From Hyaloscypha bicolor E (Eukaryota > Ascomycota > Leotiomycetes > Helotiales > Hyaloscyphaceae): a stretch of 64,000 nt of DNA. Both the position numbers and the translations under genes were made by a program. Shown in pieces: positions 55,786 to 64,000 of this stretch; the stretch's first letter is position 1, and every line of letters starts with the position of its first letter. Below the pieces are notes generated by a model that was given only the letters and a program-made list of their open reading frames with translations, ran no database searches and was not told where the DNA came from. Location of the stretch: positions 744,001-808,000 of the forward strand of contig NW_020194517.1 in the NCBI RefSeq assembly GCF_002865645.1. The letters are read 5' to 3'.

Positions 55786-57252
55786 ATGGCCAGCAAAGCC
55801 AGATGTTTACCTCGCCTCACGACGAGCATCCGTGATGCACTTCGCCCCCATTTTCACCAACAAACTAGAGTTTTCTCGGCTTGTTCACGATGCCGAACGG
55901 ACGGGGTGTTTCGGGAACTGACGGAGATGAGAACGAGGGTTCCATTCATTGAAGCCTTCAAGAAACAACAAGATGAGACAAGCAAGTCTCCACCAGTGCC
56001 TGCTGAGAAGGTGGAGAGAGACTTAGCTCCTAAAACAATGTCCGATAGTTACACAAAAATTGTAGGTCATGTGACCATGTCTCAATTGTGGGAGAATGGA
56101 GCTGATGAGAGTAGATATTACCTCTGGCTCGGGACCCATGGCTTCTGGACTCTTATATCAATTCTTCTGGTCACATACGTCTTGGAACCATTTTCATGGA
56201 TCTGGATGCGCTTGCCGGAGTTGTGTCTTACAAGCACACTGGAGATGCTGGAGTCATGACTGTCACCGCAGCAGTGGATCGAATCACTTTAGCGCATCCA
56301 TTGAATGAGATTTGTGATTTAGAACTCAGCGGGAAAGTCACCTTTGCTACGGGGAGAAGTAGTATGGAAGTCTCATTACAAGTTGCTAAAGCTCCCGAGG
56401 AGGGGAAGGAGGTGCAGGACAGCGATATTCTGATGACTTGTGCTTTTACCATGGTATGGATCTTCCTTCTCTCTCAAAATCACCTTTCTAACTGCTATGG
56501 AGGTATCTCTGGACCCTGCAACAAAAAAGCCTGTAGCAATTGCTCCCCTCAAGGCCACCTCTCCAGCAGAAGAACGGCTCTTCGCCCAAGGCCAAGCAAA
56601 CTACGACCTCAAGAAATCCCTTGCCTCCCAAGCACTACGCAAGCAAACGCCCAACGATGAAGAAAGCGACCTGATCCACGCTCTTTGGCTCGCTCAACTC
56701 GACTACCGTGATCCCTCGACCTCAGCACGGAAGCCATCTGACGCAGTTTACATGTCCTCCACGACCATCCACTCAGTGCAAATAATGCAACCACAATTCC
56801 GAAACCGTCACAACTTCATGATATTCGGCGGCTTCCTCCTGAAATCAACTTTCGAATTGGCATTTACCTGCGCCTCAGCAACTTCCCACACACGCCCGAC
56901 ATTCATTGCCCTGGATCCCTCAACCTTCCTCCATCCCGTCCCCGTTGGCTCAGTACTCTACCTAACAGCAACAGTCGCCTACTCGGACTCCCCACTCGTC
57001 CCAGCTGGCGAGGCAAAGGCCAGTCCCAAAGGCAGCTCCCGGATCCAGATCAGAGTTGACTCGAAGGTGAGGGATATCGAGCATGGAGTGACGAAACCGA
57101 CAGGCACGTTCAGCTATACCTTTGAGGTCAAGAAAGAGATTAAGGTTATTCCGGAGACGTATGCGCAGTATATGCTGTTTTTAGATGCGAGGAGGAAGTA
57201 TCAACTGTCGGGTGGGATGGTGGAGAGGAAGAAGGGGGGTGTGATGGAGTAG
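55786..57252 (+). CDS. Acyl-CoA thioesterase, double-hotdog (ACOT9-like), probably mitochondrial
   Basis: Three exons, 55786-56061, 56115-56453 and 56503-57252, give 454 aa. The first 40 residues are Arg/Ser-rich and lack acidic residues until Asp17, resembling a mitochondrial targeting sequence. The first hotdog contains RDPWLLDSYINSSGHIRLGT and DLDALAGVVSYKHTGD, a match to the catalytic-helix region of this family, followed by VTAAVDRITL. The second hotdog holds MQPQFRNRHNFMIFGGFLLK with STFELAFTCASATSHTRPTF. It should hydrolyse acyl-CoA to free fatty acid and CoA. The correct second exon is out of frame with the unspliced reading, so the 53-nt intron at 56062-56114 is essential. Substrate chain length is unknown. 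Confidence 0.88.
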
Positions 57253-57538
57253 ACGTGAGTGAAGAGAAGATAGTTGGACTTGTGGTTTGGATTTGTGACC
57301 ATCCTGTGCAACTTGGAGTATATGTAGCGTTTAGGCTTTTCTGAGGAGCTCGTTCAGCCGAATTAAATCAGCAAGAATCTATAATGGAGTCAGTACGCCA
57401 TATCATCGTAAATATACCCTAGTTATACCCCAACCGCTACAATATAGAGGGCTAAAATCTCGCCCACAAGAATGTAAAAAACTAGACCTTCTACCATGAA
57501 TGCCCATCTATCCCAACCCCTTTATGCAAGAAATCCCC

Positions 57539-60500
57539 TCAATAATTTTCCCAATTCGATCTCCAAGGCTGACTTGCCTGCCGAGCATCATCACCATGCT
57601 TGTAGGCACTAACCAACTCCTCTTCATCAACACCACAATGCACCTCCCCATCTCGTCCCGTGAACCACCCGAGTCCATAAGTCTTTCCAATACTCCCCAA
57701 CCTCTGCACCATCTCATCATTATTCATCTTCTCAGTCCCTACAAAATCATACAACATCTTACTCTGATGAATGAACGCCAGGATTGAAGCAATGGTATTT
57801 GGTTGCCGCGGGAGGAAAGGGTGACGGCGGCGCCAGTAGACCAAGGCAGCGACTAGGCAGAGGTAAGTGAGGATTGCTATTGCCAGACCGAACGACAGCC
57901 AAAAGGAGTGGAAGGTCTCTTCGCCCGTATTTGCGCCATTGGGAGGAGCCGGCTCTCCTGGGTTTGGGGGCGGTGGCTGGCCTCCTGTGAAATCGCCTCC
58001 GCTTACGCTTGCGAAGCTCGTAGAGCAGATAGTCAACACCTCAGCTAGCACAGACCCGAGACCCACGAGGGCGACGAGGGCGTGTCCATTTAGAAATGCT
58101 TTGATGGGTAACCAGCCGAATGCCATGGCCGTGTAGTCCAGTGTGAGGACTCGTGGTGACGCGTGCCGAAGGGAGAGGATATAGAAGGGCTCTATCATTC
58201 GGACGTCTGTTTCAAGAGTTCCCCAGGCGAGCTTAATACACACGGCGAAGACAGTAAGCAACCAAGGCGCTTTGTCGGTCACCACATTTGCATTCGGTTC
58301 GAAGAGGATGATCGGAATTACGATCATGAAAAGGATCATCCCGATCATGAACGGAATTCCAGCAATCAGACGAAGCATGAGCGGATGGGGATTATCAGCC
58401 CAGTTTTGCTGGTTGTATTTGTCTTTCTCGGCTTGCGTTAGAGGAACGCTTTCCTCGGGGGCTAGCGATGAATTCCGGAGACTGTAGCGATGAGTTTTGA
58501 GCTTTTCGTGGATCATGTCTGGGGGAGACGTGTCAAGATCTTTAAAATCCATCAAGATGTGACTTCTGTTCGCCATGGCTGCGATACCAGCAATCCCTTT
58601 GACATCAGCCACCAAACCAGAGGGGCGCCGCTCGAGCTGCCAGATCAGCACACCTCCCATAATGGCGAGCAGGACTAGGACCGCGCTTAACATCCGAGAC
58701 CAGACAGCAAGAATTTCGATGTGCTTGAAGCCGTCTGCACCATTTGCTTCACGTGTCGCTCTATCGGGAGTGAGTGATATGGTTGCAGCCCTGTGTATTG
58801 TCAGCGTCAACGTTGCTCTCAAACTGTAGTTCGATCTGCGAAATGAAGGCAAACGGCCTTGGGGGGCGTTTACTGTAAGGTTGGAAGAAGTGATACTGCG
58901 ATCAATGTCGCCATTGAGGACACTGCAACTGCATAGTGTTTGAATCGAAGCGCTCTGACAGGCTAAGTCATATATATGGTCAGCATTATTATGGACCTGG
59001 TAGGTTTAAATACTGCTTACGCGTAGGAAATTAAAGAAGGTAACTGTGAATAAAGTTAGAGCGGATTGTGAATTGTGTCGAGAATTGATTCGGATCAAGT
59101 CTGGCCTCGTGTGCGCCTGTTCCAGGTCTATACTTGCCATTGCGCCGAGGCCTGATTGACTTCTGAAGAGTCTATGGAAAGAGTGGTGTGAACTTACTAT
59201 AATCGACATTGATTGACTCCGCAGCTAATGCACCTCCCTTTTTAGATAACTGGTAATATGCTTCTAATCGTTTCACTTCAAAATCTGTAACTTGCCACAG
59301 AACACCAAACGAGACGGCGATCAGAGTCGGGAGATACTTGAACGAAAAGTAATCCCAAGTTTTGAGCTCCGCTGCAGACTTGAACGAGTACAGTGGTTTT
59401 TTGTCTGACTTCTGTAAGAGATACTCTTGGGCTGCAGCAAGAACGGCTGAGAGTACGCTGAGAACCAATAGATATGGCCATCTCATTGAGAAGGGTTTCC
59501 AATTCGCCTGCGGGTAGAATATCTCGACTGTTGCAGCGGCCATGGTGTTTTTGCGGCTTTGCTTTCCAGAGTCGAGATGATCGAAGTCCACGGTTGAGGT
59601 GCTCCCGCCAACAAAAGAGCTAATATCCACTGCAGGTTCTCCAGTTCCCCCAATTGTAGGTTCCTCCACAATAACTTCAATAATCTCACCACGCTTGTTG
59701 GCTTCAATTTGACCCAGTTCTCGAACCGTCGGCGTTCTCCCTAGGCCTTGACTTCGAACGGAAGGAGTACGAAATGAGGACGGTCGAAATGATAGCCTCC
59801 GAGATAACCCGGTAGGCGTGGGAGGGGGCACATTTGCCATGAGATCCGTGCTGGTGATGGTGGTTCCTGGTTTAAGACCGGCTCCCAGACCACCAGTGAG
59901 GATACCGGCGGATTCTTGTGAAATAGCTTCCCGCAACTGCTCCTCATTTTGTGGTGGACCTGTAAAGGAAGACACGTCAAAAGGCATCGATGAGAGAATG
60001 GGCACTTCCTCCTCTTCCACTGTGCTATAGTGAGCCTTGGGTTGCCCATATCCCATCGACATGGCAGATCCCAACAGGCTCATATCGATTTCCTCGGTTT
60101 CTGGGATTGAACCAGTCCGCATGTGGCGCAGCGAGCTTTTCCTCCTCTCGGGGTATCTCCGGGAAGTTGACTTGCCCACAGAAGATCGATAACCGCTAGG
60201 AGGAGCAATGGGTTCATAAGTTTGACCAGAAGCTCTGAAAGGGTTGAAGCTACGCGTTGAGGGAGACGTTGGCGATGCCACTCGAAGGGCATCTGGCAAA
60301 ATCCCCGCCGGTCCTGAACGATTGATCCGTACTCGGCTGATATCGACATCATCCATCGTCTGGGAACGCGGAAGCTCAGTTGAGGGTGAGGGGAGGGAAG
60401 CCACCGACACCCTGTGGCCAATACCACTTCCATCAAGGGAGCTAACATCTGAGATATTCGAAGACTGGTGCCTCAAGTCATGATCTGGATCAATAGAGCT

Positions 60501-60605
60501 AACAGCAGAGACCGAGGAGGATTGATGCCTCAAGTCAGGCCGATTTGGACTCGTGTGCCCTCCATAAGGGTATGGATAGCCACCACCTGAACCATATTGG
60601 GCCAT
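57539..60605 (-). CDS. DUF3433 multi-spanning membrane protein (Spray-like)
   Basis: Four exons, 60605-59198, 59043-59021, 58962-58874 and 58790-57539, give 923 aa. The N-terminal 370 residues are disordered, Ser/Pro/Arg-rich. Next come paired DUF3433 units: FSMRWPYLLVLSVLSAVLAA, FKYLPTLIAVSFGVLWQVTD then FEVKRLEAYYQLSKKGGAL, and later HPLMLRLIAGIPFMIGMILF, WLLTVFAVCIKLAWGTLETD with VRMIEPFYILSLR. A C-terminal helix (SFGLAIAILTYLCLVAALVY) and a cytosolic tail follow. The Neurospora SPRAY protein, needed for hyphal growth and calcium distribution, belongs to this family. Exon 2 is only 23 nt, and exon 3 carries RALRFKHYAVAVSSMATLIA. All joins are in phase. Automatic annotation often gives members a wrong enzyme name. 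Confidence 0.87.
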
Positions 60606-60742
60606 GCCCTACTAATTCTCCTTGTTCTCAACCACTGTATATATATATTTCTGAAAAGTTCGGTAAATGGACTGTTACGGAAAGATATTAGTACATGAAG
60701 AGTACAGAAAACAACCGCAGATCTAAAAGGTTTCGGGACTTC

Positions 60743-61270
60743 TCACTCAACAAAGCGATTCCACCACTCGGCACGGCTGACAAGTGAAGAGCCAGCGCTG
60801 GAAGAACTCCTGGAAGAACGCCGAACAAATAGCAGATCCGAGTTCCTGTCCTCCACGATCGATGCCTCCTTCGGCGACTCTGAGGTCAACAGCCTTGAGA
60901 GACAGTCGATGTCTTCTTCGTCGATCCAGGCGGCGCGTTCGAGGTCGTTATCGGGGGTAGGCTCTGCACAAGGCTGAATTACAGGAGCGCGGGTCGTCGC
61001 AGATGTGAAACTGATTGAACGAATGAATAGACACAACAAACAATTGTTGTCCCGTAGTCAAGGCTGGGGACAGCACGAGAGAGAGAGGTTATACACGAGC
61101 GATTGCGTCTCCATTTCCACGCGGTTGAGTTCAGATGAACGTGTGCTGGCTGCTGCCAGGGCTGAAAGGCCAAGAAAACCGGCCCCCACAACAGAGAGCC
61201 AATGGCAATGCGCAGCTGCTGCCACAGCATCTCGAAATAGAACAATTGTCTCACGGCTCGCGCTTGTCAT
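60743..61270 (-). CDS. Small unknown protein, one weak hydrophobic segment
   Basis: Two exons, 61270-61095 and 61010-60743, with an 84-nt intron (donor GTATAA, acceptor ATCAG) give 147 aa. The N-terminal half contains ETIVLFRDAVAAAAHCHWLS and the moderately hydrophobic VVGAGFLGLSALAAAST, which could be a tail-in membrane helix. The C-terminal half is acidic and Ser-rich (WIDEEDIDCLSRLL, then RRSSRSSSSAGSS) and ends WWNRFVE. I do not recognise a family. The in-phase intron and conserved-looking hydrophobic N terminus support it as a gene, but the evidence is modest. Confidence 0.5.
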
Positions 61271-61863
61271 CAAATGGCTTCATCCTCCCAAAGTGTCCCG
61301 CAAAGCTGCACCTTCCAAGTTCCCGGCAGAGAGAGTTGTTCGCATCCATCAACTCGTTCCCAATGCGAGTGTAGGGCTGAAAATAACGTTTTGCAGTTGA
61401 CATTCTGGACCCGGCAGCGGGAAAAGTGCGCAGGGGTGACCAGGACAGTGGTCGCATTGAAATTTGAGTGATGATTGACAAGGGACCGTGAAACAGAGCA
61501 GCACACCAATGGACTTTCGAAGCACGACTTGTGCGACGAAGCTACTTGCTTCGTCATGTCTCGGCCCATGAGACTGTTGTCAGACCCAGCAGAAGATGTT
61601 GAACGATGTCCCAACAGTTGGCAAGCGCAAAGAAATTGGGGAAGTACTTTGCAGGCTGAAGGGGTTGGTTCAATCCTTATCACAAGTGTCACCCTAGATT
61701 GGGTGCATAGTCACATGAAATCCACCCAGGAAAAATGAATCAGAAAAATGAGGTTTTAGTGAACTTTTCAGTTAGATATTACTAAGTAGCTCGATATGTA
61801 CTCGCCTCCAATATCCACGGCGGTTATTACGATGTCTTTTGTGCACAATCCACGGAAAGATAA
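61271..61863. other. Intergenic region downstream of wetA
   Basis: Overlapping short frames on both strands without domains; nothing convincing. Confidence 0.35.
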
Positions 61864-63516
61864 TCAAACAAAGAGTCCTTGTTTGACAAGGCTCTCGATA
61901 TCTCCTCCGGCTTCTCTCACGGCTCTCATCGCAGCCTGTGATAGCTTCCTTCTCTTCTCCAAAGCTTCCTTTTCCCTTCTCGCTTTTGTCTTAGATGAGC
62001 CACTTGGCGCAACTCCAGTCAGAATTTTCCTGCTATCTCTAGGAGTGAAGTTGACAAAGTCAACAGTCCCTAGGGTAGACGGTGCACGCGGTGTTGAGTT
62101 CTTGTTGTGCTTCGGTGACTTTCGCTTCCTGACCTGGAAGGTAGGAGAAGGCGACTCGTAATCGCTTGATCCAGAGCGGCTCTTTCGCATCGGAGTAGAT
62201 GATTGTGGTTGCCTAGATGGGGCGTGTGCTCTTTTGCGGTTTGCGGCATTACAATGCGGTTGGGATCGGGAAGCCGTAAAGTAGCCTTGCCGCATCATGG
62301 GCGAAGTACCCATGACGAAGGAATGCTGGGCGGCAAGGCCGGGCATCTGGATCATGAGCCCGGATGCCATCTTGGAAGGATCGAAGGCAAGCTCGTGTCC
62401 GTTGTATGAGAGGCCGTTCTGAAGTTGCGTTACGAGTGACTTTGTAGCTCGCTGGGGGTTGGCGTGGAAGCTTGAGGGTGATGGTTGTGCCATTGGTACC
62501 GTTGCAGCATTGGTCCACCATACTGGCGCGGCAATATCCGCCGGGCATAGAGTTGAGGCTTCATACGCGGTGAATTTTGATGAGCCAGGGATCTGTGACC
62601 AGGGTGCTGAGACGTTTTGAGGTTGCGGGGTGGTTGGGAAGAAGTCCGAAGGTGGTTGCTGGAAGCTTACCGATATCGTGTGCTCAGCACCCAAAGTCGG
62701 AGTCGCCAGCGGCGTATCATAGGCAGCCTGGCGATCAATTGGTTTGTTCAAGTAACTGTTGTCCGAAAAGCCATTTAGGGGCTTTTGTTTTGTGCTAGCT
62801 GAATTCAAATAGTCGGGGAGATCAGAGATTCGGGCAGAAGGTGGTGGTGTGAGAGGAGCGATACTTTTCTCGAAATCGAAGCTGAATTTCGTAGCATCAA
62901 GTGCGAGCTTCTGGCTCCAGTTATCGGTTTCGTTGCTGTGTGATCGCTTCATTGCTAGCGATGATGTGGATTTTCGGATAGGGCTTCGCAGTCTTCTGTC
63001 AATTGCTCCAGTTGTTTTTCTGACTGTCTTCGTTAAAGACTCAACGAGGCGACTCTTTCTTCGTTCAAGAAGTGTAGCGCTAGGTGATGGAGAGGAGGGG
63101 ACGGAGTTGTGGGAATACCTGGCTATTTGAGGCGAGTCTAGACTGATAGCCCCAAGGCTGAGTAGCTCGCTATCAGATACTGCGGCTCTGCCGGAGAGTT
63201 CTGCGTAGAAAGCATTGCCTTGAGCTGAGTGTAATGAGGCTTCATCCTGGGTGAACGCCCATGAATTGCCTTGCCAAACGTTATCGATGACTGAACGTTT
63301 CGCTTCATCGTCTGTCGAGTCTAGAGACGTGCCTCCAGAATGGCTGTTGCTGGTATCCAAGTACGTCGAGTCTGGTAAGCTGGGGTATTCTAGAGTTTCA
63401 TTTCCGAGAGGGCTGAATGTGAGGAACTGGTCAAAAAAATCGCTGCCAAGCTCCTCATAGGTTTGGTCGAAGAGGTCGGAGCTGGTGTGGTACGAGGCAA
63501 TGGCGGAGAATGACAT
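61864..63516 (-). CDS. wetA: Developmental regulatory protein WetA
   Basis: A single exon of 550 aa from the ATG at 63516 (an upstream non-ATG extension is ignored). The C-terminal region is the conserved WetA signature: TVDFVNFTPRDSRKILTGVA, then PSGSSKTKARREKEALEKRR and KLSQAAMRAVREAGGDIESL near the end. An N-terminal acidic/aromatic block (SSDLFDQTYEELGSDFFDQF) is also typical. The middle is Ser/Pro-rich and contains RRKSRLVESLTKTVRKTTG and a basic stretch RKRKSPKHNKNS. WetA acts after AbaA in the BrlA-AbaA-WetA cascade and controls conidial wall maturation, trehalose content and dormancy; this is from work on Aspergillus. The gene lies alone, and AbaA-type response elements in its promoter were not searched exhaustively. 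Confidence 0.93.
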   Translation of the reverse strand: MSFSAIASYHTSSDLFDQTYEELGSDFFDQFLTFSPLGNETLEYPSLPDSTYLDTSNSHSGGTSLDSTDDEAKRSVIDNVWQGNSWAFTQDEASLHSAQGNAFYAELSGRAAVSDSELLSLGAISLDSPQIARYSHNSVPSSPSPSATLLERRKSRLVESLTKTVRKTTGAIDRRLRSPIRKSTSSLAMKRSHSNETDNWSQKLALDATKFSFDFEKSIAPLTPPPSARISDLPDYLNSASTKQKPLNGFSDNSYLNKPIDRQAAYDTPLATPTLGAEHTISVSFQQPPSDFFPTTPQPQNVSAPWSQIPGSSKFTAYEASTLCPADIAAPVWWTNAATVPMAQPSPSSFHANPQRATKSLVTQLQNGLSYNGHELAFDPSKMASGLMIQMPGLAAQHSFVMGTSPMMRQGYFTASRSQPHCNAANRKRAHAPSRQPQSSTPMRKSRSGSSDYESPSPTFQVRKRKSPKHNKNSTPRAPSTLGTVDFVNFTPRDSRKILTGVAPSGSSKTKARREKEALEKRRKLSQAAMRAVREAGGDIESLVKQGLFV

Positions 63517-64000
63517 CTTGAGAGAGAAAATGATTCTGTTGCACGGCGGGAGGGTGTGTTTCGAGTGTCGTGCGGTGGCTTGCAATGAGGCTGGAATAGC
63601 TTACGCGGGTAGGGAATCTGAGGATGGTGATCTGGAAAGCAAACATGCAAAACAGGTCCAAGATGATTTATTTATGGCGCAGTCAGGGGCTCTGAAGACT
63701 GACCAGCCGTCTGCATTCAAACGTATTATCCAGAACAATGAAAACTCCGGAATGTGGAGGTCTTAGAAGCCCGTGACCTGGCAATACACGTGATGATGGA
63801 AACCTTACCCCCTGTCAAAGAGTAGAATGAATTCCTGATGTGGCCATGTTATTATCGTAACCGAGGGTGGTGGGGGTGGCATGCTAGCATTGCTTAGGAA
63901 GGGTATATGCATGCCTTAGCTAAAGTAGAGCCTCATCGACAGAAAAGCCTCAGGATGAAATAGAAAACAATGAATTGATTAAGGCGCGCTTGCTAGGCCA
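63517..64000. other. Upstream region of wetA to the window edge
   Basis: Holds the leader and promoter of wetA. No further gene is seen. Confidence 0.4.

Noticed and set aside
1..64000. CRISPR arrays or bacterial-type operons
   Set aside because: No regularly spaced repeats; spliceosomal introns throughout show a eukaryotic genome.

Overview
The window comes from the nuclear genome of a filamentous ascomycete (Pezizomycotina). Most genes are split by introns of about 45-60 nt with GT(AAGT)...CTAAC/CTGAC...AG signals. The gene set includes the conidiation regulator WetA, a fungal NACHT-NTPase (NLR), DUF3433 and TRP/FLC membrane proteins, an intron-rich GH28 polygalacturonase and GH5 subfamily 5 and CE8 enzymes. 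The mix of plant cell-wall enzymes suggests a plant-associated or saprotrophic species. A leotiomycete is my guess, not something the sequence proves. Gene models below were rebuilt by joining reading frames at splice signals; for every multi-exon model described as intact the exon lengths sum to a multiple of three.

Layout. 1-2.5 kb: 3' end of an SRAP/HMCES-like gene facing a complete seven-exon GH5 endoglucanase. 2.5-10.9 kb: gene-poor stretch with a cysteine-rich relic, a decayed retrotransposon gag, an intact class II aldolase/adducin gene, a broken RGS-domain membrane-protein gene and a short MITE. 11-21.3 kb: cysteine-rich membrane protein, peroxisomal acyl-CoA oxidase, inositol/sugar transporter, small coiled-coil protein, DHA1-type MFS transporter. 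22-31 kb: Bud6/AIP3 polarity factor and an ataxin-2/Pbp1 homologue, transcribed divergently across a 2.4-2.8 kb pyrimidine-rich gap. 31.5-36 kb: alkyltransferase-like protein, a four-module cysteine-rich GPI-type surface protein, PP1 inhibitor Ypi1. 36-41 kb: divergent pectinase pair (endopolygalacturonase and pectin methylesterase) sharing a 1.6 kb promoter region. 41-47 kb: mitochondrial FAM210-type protein, a putative N-myristoylated protein, FLC/TRP-like flavin carrier. 49.5-55.7 kb: an accessory-looking block with an NLR, a convergent OTT_1508-type deaminase gene, a degenerate proline/serine-rich ORF and an AT-rich element with terminal inverted repeats. 55.8-64 kb: hotdog acyl-CoA thioesterase, DUF3433 membrane protein, a small unknown protein, WetA.

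How the genes fit together. The GH28 and CE8 genes are complementary: PME removes methyl esters and so makes pectin a better substrate for endo-PG. Each has a TATA-like box 65-105 nt upstream of its ATG, as does the GH5 gene, which suits strongly inducible secreted enzymes. The acyl-CoA oxidase ends in SKL (peroxisomal beta-oxidation) and the thioesterase acts on acyl-CoA, but they lie 40 kb apart and I infer no cluster. The most unusual block is the NLR and deaminase pair: a STAND receptor without C-terminal repeats placed tail-to-tail, about 200 bp apart, with a large protein that ends in a predicted zinc-dependent deaminase domain, next to a repeat-derived AT-rich element. This is a candidate for an undescribed fungal recognition/effector pair.
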